Counted from the stretch's first letter, positions 35,501 through 50,300 are shown. The stretch is DNA of 64,000 nt from Cavia porcellus (GCF_034190915.1 NW_026947543.1:3162001-3226000); one strand, 5' to 3'. Translations and numbers: made by a program. The notes: generated by a model from the sequence alone, not told the origin.

Positions 35501-36432
35501 GTTTCTCCTATTAAAACTTGAAAGACTAACAGACTCTGCTACTTTTAATCTAAATTCAGTGTTGGGCTAAGTTCAGGGATGGACTTTTTACAAGTCCTTT
35601 GAAATGTGTCCTCCTCTAGTCACTGGTCGTGCTGGAATTTACTTTCTTGTGAAGACAGGATTTGAGCAAATTGACACAAGTACAGTTTGCCACTACTCTG
35701 GACACCTGGTTAAATATCGAGTTCCCTAAATGGTGTGTGTTTTACTTTGATCTCTGCTGACACTTTGTTCATCCAGTTAGAACCACAGGGCTCCAGGCCA
35801 TAGCGTTCCAGGCCTAAACAAGAAAATTTCCATTCTGTTTTGGGAGTTCATTCGTCTCTCATAATTACTTTTTCCACAAATGTGTGCTTCAGGAGAGGCC
35901 CTGTCCAAATATGGAGAGGCCCATTTTCATTCACTCACATTCAGACTTTCTAAGATTTTCAGTTACTAGAGATTTGCCCAGACTTGCCATTGTCAAGGGA
36001 CAGTGCACTTCACTTGAAATTGTGCAGTATTACTTCATGTGTTTCAGTGGAAATTCCACCAATGGGAAACTCTCGCTGTAGTCATCTCCAAGTGTTGCTG
36101 CGTAAGAAAATATAACTAACAAAGGATGTGGTTTCAAGCAGAATGAGGAAAGGAGGGATTATCTTTATTTCAGTGCAGGTTGACCTTTCAAAGAAACAGT
36201 AATTCCTATCGAATAGGAGGTAAAATCTTTTGTAAAGAGACATGGACATGACACACTCAACTTTATGTCACTTTTTTTAAAACGCCAAGGGCATTTGAGA
36301 AATTCTTGGCTGCTGAATTGTCCCTTTTTGCAAACTTCTCTTAGGTAAGACACTCCAGCTTCTTCAAATCATGGTACAGTTCCTTCCATGTAAAAAACCA
36401 AAGCAAAAAACAAAATAAATTAAAACAAAACC
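32580..36432 (+). repeat. Array unit 8, long type
   Basis: Length 3,853 bp. The downstream X-box is changed to GTTGCCTTGGAGAC (34349-34362), and the second subrepeat has AAGAGTTCAC for AACAGTTCAC. The variants GCACTGGGCAG (35031), CTGAGAAAAATAATTC (about 35093), ATGTATGAAG and TATTGTGTCATGG are shared as a block with unit 11. Confidence 0.95.
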
Positions 36433-39400
36433 CATCAAATTACATTTGAGAGCACACAATTGCTCAGCAGGCCCACTATTCAAGAAGCTAGAGGTACAGA
36501 ATCCTCAGCCTTCAGCCCATGGCCTGAAGTTTTGTCTCTATCATGGCCCCTCAATTCCCTGGCATGTCCACATTAACTCATGAATCTTTACTCATTTCCT
36601 CTTCAAATGCACAGGATCCAATATATTTGAACCCTGTTCATCCAAGGCTGTAATCATCCAAGGACACACCAGAGGAAGGGCAGCTACTCCCTTGCCTGCG
36701 GCCTTGGAGCTTATCACAATAGAAATGGACACCTGAACAAGGGGAGCCAAAACAAAGAGAGGCATATTCCTAAAGCCTGAAGCACAGAAGCTACCTATAG
36801 ACCAGTAGTGGGATTTCACAAATTATGTAAGAATCTCTGTGCACATGCTTGGCATGGTCCCTCATGCCTATAATCCCAGCAATCTGGGGGCTGAGGTGGA
36901 TGGATCCTTGGGAGTTCCAGTCCATCTTGGGCTACGAATTGATCTCAAGGCCTCTTTCAACAACTACATAAGATGCTGTTTCGAAAAAGAGGACAACATT
37001 AAACTAGACACACTTTGTCTAGGTCCCTGGGTTCACTACATGAGTTGTGGAGTCTAAATATTCCAGGCCATGAGAAAATACCTGGAATTTCTAGTGAAAG
37101 GGTTATTTGCATCCCTTTTCTAAGTGTTTCCCTTTCACCATGTTACAGTTGAATTCTGGGAAAACCTGCTGGTGATAAGGTATTGAGCTAGTACCTCATG
37201 TTTAGTGTTCAGGGTTATGCTGGAATGGCTGCAGACCTCCTTGAAATAGCGATTGCAGACAAGTGAACCCAGAGGAAGCTGGATAGTTGAAGCAGGCACT
37301 CCAAATATTCATGCACTGCAAGGATTCACTTTCATTTTGGGTCTCATCTTCTGGTTGCTGGCTTTTAGTGCTAACTGATACTACCATGGTGGCAGTAATC
37401 CAGCAGAGACTGCATGTATGGTTTGCAGGTTTGCTTCCCAAGCCACCAGAAACTTGGCAGAACCCAAATCATTGTGGCATTTTCTTTCCTCCCTTGAAAC
37501 ATTTGGCTTTCTACCTTTGATAACAGAATAGACTGGGCTAGTCATCTTTGGACACCATATAACACAAACAGAGCTAAAGACAGAGCCAATTACTTCCCTC
37601 CACTTGTCAAAATATGTCAAATTTGCTTGATCACCACAAGTTCAAAGAAAATTCTGAGACAACTTTGAGAGGTTAATCAAATACTGCATGATTGGAATGG
37701 CTGTGGTTGTATGAGGTGGAAAGCTGCAGAGTTGGGCTGAAACAGTTCACAGAAATCCACAAGCTTGTGGTTGCCAGGCAACCACAATGGGCTGTCATTG
37801 GCTGAGCACCATTGTGAGCTGGACTTTAGGCTCTAGGATACAAGTGTGCAGTAGGAGACCTGAGTCACAATGCTGGGCGTTGCCATGGAGACCTCAGTGG
37901 CACAGAGGACCTTGTAGGGCAAGATTTAAATAGGATGAATATTCTTGGCCTGGTATGCCACAATATTCTCTCCGAAGGCTTCACTGCTCAGAATTTGTGG
38001 ATGGAAATGCTTGCCAATCTACACATTGATGTACTTTCAATGGGATATTAAATATGCCAGGGCCTGGCAGATGACCTCTGCCATGTCCTATCCTTGAGCA
38101 TACGCTTTACCCTTGTCATGTCAGTCATTTGGCTGAGTCCTGTTCCCTAAGCTATTCAGTCAAGACTTGCTGGCATCATTCACCTGCAGTATAAGAGCTT
38201 TCTGTGAAATTTCTCAGCAGAAATCCTCTGCAAGCACATAGCTTTGGATATGAGAGACAGTGGTGGAAGTTGAATTTCAAGGGCAGATATTTGAAAACAA
38301 TGAAACAAGCCCCGAATAAGATCTTTACATGTTTCCCAGATGAATATGTTTGGAAATATGGGGGAAGATGGAGATCAAGGCTGGGAAGAGTGCACACCCA
38401 TTTCAAGGTACAAAAACCAGGGAAAAACATGGGCAAGCAAGAGAGCTGGTTAATCTGATGTAAAAATCTTTGATGATGAAAGGAAAATTATATTCTCATG
38501 ATGATATAATCAGGCTGTAGAAGTGAAGTTCTCATGTGGGTTGTCCTATGTGTGGCCTTCTGCATTGGGCAGTGGATGCAGGACAGGAGATCTTCAAATA
38601 AATCTGGTGGAACACAAAATACTGAAAAAAATAATTCAGCCTAAATCCTGTGAATTCCTTCCCTTTGAGAACATGTATGGATAATGTACGAAGTTTCAAA
38701 AGAGAAAATGTCTATTGGGTCATGGTTTCAACAATGAAATGGTCACTTCACATAACATTTTGAATTTTGCTTTCACCGTTGCTCATGTACCAGGCCTGAG
38801 TAAAGCAGAATGCAGAGTAAGCCTCATCAATAGTTGTGCATTCCATAAGTGGTTTTAAAACCAGTGAAACCCTTTGGACTTAGTGTTTGTATTTAATTGG
38901 TTGATTGGTTTTGCAAATTGTTTGTTTTACTATTTTTAACTTTGTGAGTCAGGGAAGCCCTCACTCCTAGTGATTTCGACCTCTCCAAAAGCTCTGAATT
39001 TATTCATGTAACAGCTATTACATGCTATAAGTTTCTCCTATTAAAACTTGAAAGACTAACAGACTCTGCTACTTTTCATCTAAATTCAGTGTTGGGCTAA
39101 GTTCAGGGATGGACTTTTTACAAGTCCTTTGAAATGTGTCCTCCTCTAGTCACTGGTCGTGCTGGAATTTACTTTCTTGTGAAGACAGGATTTGAGCAAA
39201 TTGACACAAGTACAGTTTGCCACTACTCTGGACACCTGGTTAAATATCGAGTTCCCTAAATGGTGTGTGTTTTACTTTGATCTCTGCTGACACTTTGCTC
39301 ATCCAGTTAGAACCACAGGGCTCCAGGCCATAGCGTTCCAGGCCTAAACAAGAAAATGTCCATTCCGTTTTGGGAGTTCATTCGTCTCTCATAATTACTT

Positions 39401-39962
39401 TTTCCACAAATGTGTGCTGCAGGAGAGGCCCTGTCCAAATGTGGAGAGGCCCATTTTCATTCACTCACTTTCAGACTTTCTAAGATTTTCAGTTACTAGA
39501 GATTTGCCCAGACTTGCCATTGTCAAGGGACAGTGCACTTCACTTGAAATTGTGCAGTATTACTTCATGTGTCTCCGTGGAAATTCCACCAATGGGAAAC
39601 TCTCGCTGTAGTCATCTCCAAGTGTTGCTGCGTAAGAAAATATAACTAACAAAGGATGTGGTTTCAAGCAGAATGAGGAAAGGAGGGATTATCTTTATTT
39701 CAGTGCAGGTTGACCTTTCAAAGAAACAGTAATTCCTATCAAATAGGAGGTAAAATCTTTTGTAAAGAGACATGGACATGACACACTCAACTTTATGTCA
39801 CTTTTTTTAAAACGCCAAGGGCATTTGAGAAATTCTTGGCTGCTGAATTGTCCCTTTTTGCAAATTTCTCTTAGGTAAGACACTCCAGCTTCTTCAAACC
39901 ATGGTACAGTTCCTTCCATGTAAAAAACCAAAGCAAAAAACAAAATAAATTAAAACAAAACC
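36433..39962 (+). repeat. Array unit 9, short type, near-twin of unit 10
   Basis: Length 3,530 bp with a single subrepeat (palindrome at 37770). It shares with unit 10 CTACCTTTGATAACAG, GTCATCTTTGG, ATATAACACAAAC, GAGACAACTTTGAG and GCTGTCATTGGC. Private changes include TTTCGAAAAAG at about 36979, CTTTGTCT at about 37013 and GCTTTACCC at about 38104. Its last 600 bp differs from unit 10 and instead has GTGCTGCAGG and CTCCGTGG, as in units 4 and 6. Confidence 0.95.
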
Positions 39963-42900
39963 CATCAAATTACATTTGAGAGCACACAATTGCTCAGCAG
40001 GCCCACTATTCAAGAAGCTAGAGGTACAGAATCCTCAGCCTTCAGCCCATGGCCTGAAGTTTTGTCTCTATCATGGCCCCTCAATTCCCTGGCATGTCCA
40101 CATTAACTCATGAATCTTTACTCATTTCCTCTTCAAATGCACAGGATCCAATATATTTGAACCCTGTTCATCCAAGGCTGTAATCATCCAAGGACACACC
40201 AGAGGAAGGGCAGCTACTCCCTTGCCTGCGGCCTTGGAGCTTATCACAATAGAAATGGACACCTGAACAAGGGGAGCCAAAACAAAGAGAGGCATATTCC
40301 TAAAGCCTGAAGCACAGAAGCTACCTATAGACCAGTAGTGGGATTTCACAAATTATGTAAGAATCTCTGTGCACATGCTTGGCATGGTCCCTCATGCCTA
40401 TAATCCCAGCAATCTGGGGGCTGAGGTGGATGGATCCTTGGGAGTTCCAGTCCATCTTGGGCTACGAATTGATCTCAAGGACTCTTTCAACAACTACATA
40501 AGATGCTGTTTCCAAAAAGAGGACAACATTAAACTAGACACACTTGGTCTAGGTCCCTGGGTTCACTACATGAGTTGTGGAGTCTAAATATTCCAGGCCA
40601 TGAGAAAATACCTGGAATTTCTAGTGAAAGGGTTATTTGCATCCCTTTTCTAAGTGTTTCCCTTTCACCATGTTACAGTTGAATTCTGGGAAAACCTGCT
40701 GGTGATAAGGTATTGAGCTAGTACCTCATGTTTAGTGTTCAGGGTTATGCTGGAATGGCTGCAGACCTCCTTGAAATAGCGATTGCAGACAAGTGAACCC
40801 AGAGGAAGCTGGATAGTTGAAGCAGGCACTCCAAATATTCATGCACTGCAAGGATTCACTTTCATTTTGGGTCTCATCTTCTGGTTGCTGGCTTTTAGTG
40901 CTAACTGATACTACCATGGTGGCAGTAATCCAGCAGAGACTGCATGTATGGTTTGCAGGTTTGCTTCCCAAGCCACCAGAAACTTGGCAGAACCCAAATC
41001 ATTGTGGCATTTTCTTTCCTCCCTTGAAACATTTGGCTTTCTACCTTTGATAACAGAATAGACTGGGCTAGTCATCTTTGGACACCATATAACACAAACA
41101 GAGCTAAAGACAGAGCCAATTACTTCCCTCCACTTGTCAAAATATGTCAAATTTGCTTGATCACCACAAGTTCAAAGAAAATTCTGAGACAACTTTGAGA
41201 GGTTAATCAAATACTGCATGATTGGAATGGCTGTGGTTGTATGAGGTGGAAAGCTGCAGAGTTGGGCTGAAACAGTTCACAGAAATCCACAAGCTTGTGG
41301 TTGCCAGGCAACCACAATGGGCTGTCATTGGCTGAGCACCATTGTGAGCTGGACTTTAGGCTCTAGGATACAAGTGTGCAGTAGGAGACCTGAGTCACAA
41401 TGCTGGGCGTTGCCATGGAGACCTCAGTGGCACAGAGGACCTTGTAGGGCAAGATTTAAATAGGATGAATATTCTTGGCCTGGTATGCCACAATATTCTC
41501 TCCGAAGGCTTCACTGCTCAGAATTTGTGGATGGAAATGCTTGCCAATCTACACATTGATGTACTTTCAATGGGATATTAAATATGCCAGGGCCTGGCAG
41601 ATGACCTCTGCCATGTCCTATCCTTGAGCATACGCTTTTCCCTTGTCATGTCAGTCATTTGGCTGAGTCCTGTTCCCTAAGCTATTCAGTCAAGACTTGC
41701 TGGCATCATTCACCTGCAGTATAAGAGCTTTCTGTGAAATTTCTCAGCAGAAATCCTCTGCAAGCACATAGCTTTGGATATGAGAGACAGTGGTGGAAGT
41801 TGAATTTCAAGGGCAGATATTTGAAAACAATGAAACAAGCCCCGAATAAGATCTTTACATGTTTCCCAGATGAATATGTTTGGAAATATGGGGGAAGATG
41901 GAGATCAAGGCTGGGAAGAGTGCACACCCATTTCAAGGTACAAAAACCAGGGAAAAACATGGGCAAGCAAGAGAGCTGGTTAATCTGATGTAAAAATCTT
42001 TGATGATGAAAGGAAAATTATATTCTCATGATGATATAATCAGGCTGTAGAAGTGAAGTTCTCATGTGGGTTGTCCTATGTGTGGCCTTCTGCATTGGGC
42101 AGTGGATGCAGGACAGGAGATCTTCAAATAAATCTGGTGGAACACAAAATACTGAAAAAAATAATTCAGCCTAAATCCTGTGAATTCCTTCCCTTTGAGA
42201 ACATGTATGGATAATGTACGAAGTTTCAAAAGAGAAAATGTCTATTGGGTCATGGTTTCAACAATGAAATGGTCACTTCACATAACATTTTGAATTTTGC
42301 TTTCACCGTTGCTCATGTACCAGGCCTGAGTAAAGCAGAATGCAGAGTAAGCCTCATCAATAGTTGTGCATTCCATAAGTGGTTTTAAAACCAGTGAAAC
42401 CCTTTGGACTTAGTGTTTGTATTTAATTGGTTGATTGGTTTTGCAAATTGTTTGTTTTACTATTTTTAACTTTGTGAGTCAGGGAAGCCCTCACTCCTAG
42501 TGATTTCGACCTCTCCAAAAGCTCTGAATTTATTCATGTAACAGCTATTACATGCTATAAGTTTCTCCTATTAAAACTTGAAAGACTAACAGACTCTGCT
42601 ACTTTTCATCTAAATTCAGTGTTGGGCTAAGTTCAGGGATGGACTTTTTACAAGTCCTTTGAAATGTGTCCTCCTCTAGTCACTGGTCGTGCTGGAATTT
42701 ACTTTCTTGTGAAGACAGGATTTGAGCAAATTGACACAAGTACAGTTTGCCACTACTCTGGACACCTGGTTAAATATCGAGTTCCCTAAATGGTGTGTGT
42801 TTTACTTTGATCTCTGCTGACACTTTGCTCATCCAGTTAGAACCACAGGGCTCCAGGCCATAGCGTTCCAAGCCTAAACAAGAAAATTTCCATTCCGTTT

Positions 42901-43492
42901 TGGGAGTTCATTCGTCTCTCATAATTACTTTTTCCACAAATGTGTGCTTCAGGAGAGGCCCTGTCCAAATATGGAGAGGCCCATTTTCATTCACTCACTT
43001 TCAGACTTTCTAAGATTTTCAGTTACTAGAGATTTGCCCAGACTTGCCATTGTCAAGGGGCAGTGCACTTCACTTGAAATTGTGCAGTATTACTTCATGT
43101 GTTTCAGTGGAAATTCCACCAATGGGAAACTCTCGCTGTAGTCATCTCCAAGTGTTGCTGCGTAAGAAAATATAACTAACAAAGGATGTGGTTTCAAGCA
43201 GAATGAGGAAAGGAGGGATTATCTTTATTTCAGTGCAGGTTGACCTTTCAAAGAAACAGTAATTCCTATCAAATAGGAGGTAAAATCTTTTGTAAAGAGA
43301 CATGGACATGACACACTCAACTTTATGTCACTTTTTTTAAAACGCCAAGGGCATTTGAGAAATTCTTGGCTGCTGAATTATCCCTTTTTGCAAATTTCTC
43401 TTAGGTAAGACACTCCAGCTTCTTCAAACCATGGTACAGTTCCTTCCATGTAAAAAACCAAAGCAAAAAACAAAATAAATTAAAACAAAACC
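39963..43492 (+). repeat. Array unit 10, short type, near-twin of unit 9
   Basis: Length 3,530 bp with a single subrepeat (palindrome at 41300, downstream X-box at 41409). Apart from a few private bases (AAGGACTCTTTC at about 40477) it matches unit 9 through most of its length. The end instead has GTGCTTCAGG, TTTCAGTGG and GAATTATCCC, variants continued in unit 11. Confidence 0.95.
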
Positions 43493-46400
43493 CATCAAAT
43501 TACATTTGAGAGCACACAATTGCTCAGCAGGCCCACTATTCAAGAAGCTAGAGTTACAGAATCCTCAGCCTTCAGCCCATGGCCTGAAGTTTTGTCTCTA
43601 TCATGGCCCCTCAATTCCCTGGCATGTCCACATTAACTCATGAATCTTTACTCATTTCCTCTTCAAATGCACAGGATCCAATATATTTGAACCCTGTTCA
43701 CCTGGGCTGTAATCATCCAAGGACACACCAGAGGAAGGGCAGCCACTCCCTTGCCTGGGGCCTTGGAGCTTGTCAAAATAGAAATGGACACCTGAACAAG
43801 GGGAGCCAAAACAAAGAGAGGCATATTCCTAAAGCCTGAAGCACAGAAGCTACCTATAGACCAGTAGTGGGATTTCACAAATTATGTAAGAATCTCTGTG
43901 CACATGCTTGGCATGGTCCCTCATGCCTATAATCCCAGCAATCTGGGGGCTGAGGTGGATGGATCCTTGGGAGTTCCAGTCCATCTTGGGCTACGAATTG
44001 ATCTCAAGGCCTCTTTCAACAACTACATAAGATGCTGTTTCCAAAAAGAGGACAACATTAAACTAGACACACTTGGTCTAGGTCCCTGGGTTCACTACAT
44101 GAGTTGTGGAGTCTAAATATTCCAGGCCATGAGAAAATACCTGGGATTTCTAGTGAAAGGGGCATTTGCATCCCTTTTCTAAGGGTTTCTCTTTCACCAT
44201 GTTACAGTTGAATTCTGGGAAAACCTGCTGGTGATAAGGTATTGAGCTAGTACCTCATGTTTAGTGTTCAGGGTTATGCTGGAATGGCTGCAGACCTCCT
44301 TGAAATAGCGATTGCAGACAAGTGAACCCAGAGGAAGCTGGATAGTTGAAGCAGGCACTCCAAATATTCATGCACTGCAAGGATTCACTTTCATTTTGGG
44401 TCTCATCTTCTGGTTGCTGGCTTTTAGTGCTAACTGATACTACCATGGTGGCAGTAATCCAGCAGAGACTGCATGTATGGTTTGCAGGTTGGCTTCCCAA
44501 GCCACCAGAAACTTGGCAGAACCCAAATCATTGTGGCATTTTCTTTCCTCCCTTGAAACATTTGGCTTTCTACGTTTGATAACTGAATAGACTGGGCTAG
44601 TCACCTTTGGACACCATATACCACAAACAGAGCTAAAGACAGAGCCAATTACTTCCCTCCACTTGTCAAAATATGTCAAATTTGCTTGATCACCACAAGT
44701 TCAAAGAAAATTCTGAGGCAACTTAGAGAGGTTAATCAAATACTGCATGATTGGAATGGCTGTGGTTGTATGAGGTGGAAAGCTGCAGAGTTGGGCTGAA
44801 ACTGTTCACAGAAATCCACAGGCTTGTGGTTGCCAGGCAACCACACTGGGCTGAGATTGGCTGAACATCCCTGTGAGGTGGATTTTAGGCTCTAGGTTTG
44901 AAAATTTAAAAGACTGGGATAGTCAAGTTTGAACCCATAGACCTCAGACATACCAAAAGGTTTTCCAATTACTTCCCTCCACTTCTCAAAATATGTCAAA
45001 TTTTCTTGATCACTACAACTGTAAAAAAAAAAATTCTGAGGCAACATAGAGAGGCTAATCAAATACTGCATGATTGGAATGGCTGTGGTTGTATGAGGTG
45101 GAAAGCTGCAGAGTTGGGCTGAAACAGTTCACAGAAATCCACAAGCTTGTGGTTGCCAGGCAACCACAATGGGCTGTGATTGGCTGAGCACCATTGTGAG
45201 CTGGACTTTAGGCTCTAGGATACAAGTGTGCAGTAGGAGACCTGAGTCACAATGCTGGGCGTTGCCATGGAGACCTCAGTGGCACAGAGGACCTTGTAGG
45301 GCAAGATTTAAATAGGATGAATATTCTTGGCCTGGTATGCCACAATATTCTCTCTGAAGGCTTCACTGCTCAGAATTTGTGGATGGAAATGCTTGCCAAT
45401 CTACACATTGATGTACTTTCAATGGGATATTAAATATGCCAGGGCCTGGCAGATGACCTCTGCCATGTCCTATCCTTGAGCATACGCTTTTCCCTTGTCA
45501 TGTCAGTCATTTGGCTGAGTCCTGTTCCCTAAGCTATTCAGTCAAGACTTGCTGGCATCATTCACCTGCAGTATAAGAGCTTTCTGTGAAATTTCTCAGC
45601 AGAAATCCTCTGCAAGCACATAGCTTTGGATATGAGAGACCGTGGTGGAAGTTGAATTTCAAGGGCAGATATTTGAAAACAATGAAACAAGCCCCGAATA
45701 AGATCTTTACATGTTTCCCAGATGAATATGTTTGGAAATATGGGGGAAGATGGAGGTCAAGGCTGGGAAGAGTGCACACCCATTTCAAGGTACAAAAACC
45801 AGGGAAAAACATGGGCAAGCAAGAGAGCTGGTTAATCTGATGTAAAAATCTTTAATGATGAAAGGAAAATTATATTCTCATGATGATATAATCAGGCTGT
45901 AGAAGTGAAGTTCTCATGTGGGTTGTCCTATGTGTGGCCTTCTGCACTGGGCAGTGGATGCAGGACAGGAGATCTTCAAATAAATCTGGTGGAACACAAA
46001 ATACTGAGAAAAATAATTCAGCCTAAATCCTGTGTATTCCTTCCCTTTGAGAACATATATGGATAATGTATGAAGTTTCAAAAGAGTAAATGTCTATTGT
46101 GTCATGGTTTCAACAATGAAATGGTCACTTCACATAACATTTTGAATTTTGCTTTCACCGTTGCTCATGTACCAGGCCTGAGTAAAGCTGAATGCACAGT
46201 AAGCCTCATCAATAGTTGGGCATTCCATAAGTGGTTTTAAAACCAGTGAAACCCTTTGGACTTAGTGTTTGTATTTAATTGGTTGATTGGTTTTGCAAAT
46301 TGTTTGTTTTACTATTTTTAACTTTGTGAGTCAGGGAAGCCCTCACTCATAGTGATTTTGGCCTCTCCAAAACCTCTGAAGTTATTCATGTAACAGCTAT

Positions 46401-47344
46401 TACATGCTATAAGTTTCTCCTATTAAAACTTGAAAGACTAACAGACTCTGCTACTTTTCATCTAAATTCAGTGTTGGGCTAAGTTCAGGGATGGACTTTT
46501 TACAAGTCCTTTGAAATGTGTCCTCCTCTAGTCACTGGTCGTGCTGGAATTTACTTTCTTGTGAAGACAGGATTTGAGCAAATTGACACAAGTACAGTTT
46601 GCCACTACTCTGGACACCTGGTTAAATATCGAGTTCCCTAAATGGTGTGTGTTTTACTTTGATCTCTGCTGACACTTTGCTCATCCAGTTAGAACCACAG
46701 GGCTCCAGGCCATAGCGTTCCAGGCCTAAACAAGAAAATTTCCATTCCGTTTTGGGAGTTCATTCGTCTCTCATAATTACTTTTTCCACAAATGTGTGCT
46801 TCAGGAGAGGCCCTGTCCAAATATGGAGAGGCCCATTTTCATTCACTCACTTTCAGACTTTCTAAGATTTTCAGTTACTAGAGATTTGCCCAGACTTGCC
46901 ATTGTCAAGGGACAGTGCACTTCACTTGAAATTGTGCAGTATTACTTCATGTGTTTCAGTGGAAATTCCACCAATGGGAAACTCTCGCTGTAGTCATCTC
47001 CAAGTGTTGCTGCGTAAGAAAATATAACTAACAAAGGATGTGGTTTCAAGCAGAATGAGGAAAGGAGGGATTATCTTTATTTCAGTGCAGGTTGACCTTT
47101 CAAAGAAACAGTAATTCCTATCAAATAGGAGGTAAAATCTTTTGTAAAGAGACATGGACATGACACACTCAACTTTATGTCACTTTTTTTAAAACGCCAA
47201 GGGCATTTGAGAAATTCTTGGCTGCTGAATTATCCCTTTTTGCAAATTTCTCTTAGGTAAGACACTCCAGCTTTTTCAAACCATGGTACAGTTCCTTCCA
47301 TGTAAAAAACCAAAGCAAAAAACAAAATAAATTAAAACAAAACC
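43493..47344 (+). repeat. Array unit 11, long type, mosaic
   Basis: Length 3,852 bp with both subrepeats (palindromes at 44829 and 45152). It returns to the CACCTGGG allele and has TAGAGTTACAG and CTTGTCAAAATAG, which are shared only with unit 12. Its middle carries the unit 8 variant block (45946-46110), followed at once by the unit 7 variants TGAATGCACAG and TTGGGCATTCC (46190-46225), and then CCAAAACCTCTGAAG as in unit 3. This is a patchwork of neighbours. Confidence 0.95.
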
Positions 47345-50300
47345 CATCAAATTACATTTGAGAACACACAATTGCTCAGCAGGCCCACTATTCAAGAAGC
47401 TAGAGTTACAGAATCCTCAGCCTTCAGCCCATGGCCTGAAGTTTTGTCTCTATCATGGCCCCTCAATTCCCTGGCATGTCCACATTAACTCATGAATCTT
47501 TACTCATTTCCTCTTCAAATGCACAGGATCCAATATATTTGAACCCTGTTCACCTGGGCTGTAATCATCCAAGGACACACCAGAGGAAGGGCAGCCACTC
47601 CCTTGCCTGGGGCCTTGGAGCTTGTCAAAATAGAAATGGACACCTGAACAAGGGGAGCCAAAACAAAGAGAGGCATATTCCTAAAGCCTGAAGCACAGAA
47701 GCTACCTATAGACCAGTAGTGGGATTTCACAAATTATGTAAGAATCTCTGTGCACATGCTTGGCATGGTCCCTCATGCCTATAATCCCAGCAATCTGGGG
47801 GCTGAGGTGGATGGATCCTTGGGAGTTCCAGTCCATCTTGGGCTACGAATTGATCTCAAGGCCTCTTTCAACAACTACATAAGATGCTGTTTCCAAAAAG
47901 AGGACAACATTAAACTAGACACACTTGGTCTAGGTCCCTGGGTTCACTACATGAGTTGTGGAGTCTAAATATTCCAGGCCATGAGAAAATACCTGGGATT
48001 TCTAGTGAAAGGGGCATTTGCATCCCTTTTCTAAGGGTTTCTCTTTCACCATGTTACAGTTGAATTCTGGGAAAACCTGCTGGTGATAAGGTATTGAGCT
48101 AGTACCTCATGTTTAGTGTTCAGGGTTATGCTGGAATGGCTGCAGACCTCCTTGAAATAGCGATTGCAGACAAGTGAACCCCGAGGAAGCTGGATAGTTG
48201 AAGCAGGCACTCCAAATATTCATGCACTGCAAGGATTCACTTTCATTTTGGGTCTCATCTTCTGGTTGCTGGCTTTTAGTGCTAACTGATACTACCATGG
48301 TGGCAGTAATCCAGCAGAGACTGCATGTATGGTTTGCAGGTTGGCTTCCCAAGCCACCAGAAACTTGGCAGAACCCAAATCATTGTGGCATTTTCTTTCC
48401 TCCCTTGAAACATTTGGCTTTCTACGTTTGATAACTGAATAGACTGGGCTAGTCACCTTTGGACACCATATACCACAAACAGAGCTAAAGACAGAGCCAA
48501 TTACTTCCCTCCACTTGTCAAAATATGTCAAATTTGCTTGATCACCACAAGTTCAAAGAAAATTCTGAGGCAACTTAGAGAGGTTAATCAAATACTGCAT
48601 GATTGGAATGGCTGTGGTTGTATGAGGTGGAAAGCTGCAGAGTTGGGCTGAAACTGTTCACAGAAATCCACAGGCTTGTGGTTGCCAGGCAACCACAATG
48701 GGCTGTCATTGGCTGAGCACCATTGTGAGCTGGACTTTAGGCTCTAGGATACAAGTGTGCAGTAGGAGACCTGAGTCACAATGCTGGGCGTTGCCATGGA
48801 GACCTCAGTGGCACAGAGGACCTTGTAGGGCAAGATTTAAATAGGATGAATATTCTTGGCCTGGTATGCCACAATATTCTCTCTGAAGGCTTCACTGCTC
48901 AGAATTTGTGGATGGAAATGCTTGCCAATCTACACATTGATGTACTTTCAATGGGATATTAAATATGCCAGGGCCTGGCAGATGACCTCTGCCATGTCCT
49001 ATCCTTGAGCATACGCTTTTCCCTTGTCATGTCAGTCATTTGGCTGAGTACTGTTCCCTAAGCTATTCAGTCAAGACTTGCTGGCATCATTCACCTGCAG
49101 TATAAGAGCTTTCTGTGAAATTTCTCAGCAGAAATCCTCTGCAAGCACATAGCTTTGGATATGAGAGACAGTGGTGGAAGTTGAATTTCAAGGGCAGATA
49201 TTTGAAAACAATGAAACAAGCCCCGAATAAGATCTTTACATGTTTCCCAGCTGAATATGTTTGGAAATATGGGGGAAGATGGAGATCAAGGCTGGGAAGA
49301 GTGCACACCCATTTCAAGGTACAAAAACCAGGGAAAAACATGGGCAAGCAAGAGAGCTGGTTAATCTGATGTAAAAATCTTTGATGATGAAAGGAAAATT
49401 ATATTCTCATGATGATATAATCAGGCTGCAGAAGTGAAGTTCTCATGTGGGTTTTCCTATGTGTGGCCTTCTGCATTGGGCAGTGGATGCAGGACAGGAG
49501 ATCTTCAAATAAATCTGGTGGAACACAAAATACTGAAAAAAATAATTCAGCCTAAATCCTGTGAATTCCTTCCCTTTGAGAACATGTATGGATAATGTAC
49601 GAAGTTTCAAAAGAGAAAATGTCTATTGGGTCATGGTTTCAACAATGAAATGGTCACTTCACATAACATTTTGAATTTTGCTTTCACCGTTGCTCATGTA
49701 CCAGGCCTGAGTAAAGCTGAATGCAGAGTAAGCCTCATCAATAGTTGTGCATTCCATAAGTGGTTTTAAAACCAGTGAAACCCTTTGGACTTAGTGTTTG
49801 TATTTAATTGGTTGATTGGTTTTGCAAATTGTTTGTTTTACTATTTTTAACTTTGTGAGTCAGGGAAGCCCTCACTCATAGTGATTTCGACCTCTCCAAA
49901 AGCTCTGAATTTATTCATGTAATAGCTATTACATGCTATAAGTTTCTCCTATTAAAACTTGAAAGACTAACAGACTCTGCTACTTTTCATCTAAATTCAG
50001 TGTTGGGCTAAGTTCAGGGATGGACTTTTTACAAGTCCTTTGAAATGTGTCCTCCTCTAGTCACTGGTCGTGCTGGAATTTACTTTCTTGTGAAGACAGG
50101 ATTTGAGCAAATTGACACAAGTACAGTTTGCCACTACTCTGGACACCTGGTTAAATATCGAGTTCCCTAAATGGTGTGTGTTTTACTTTGATCTCTGCTC
50201 ACACTTTGCTCATCCAGTTAGAACCACAGGGCTCCAGGCCATAGGGTTGCAGGCCTAAACAAGAAAATTTCCATTCCGTTTTGGGAGTTCATTCCTCTCT

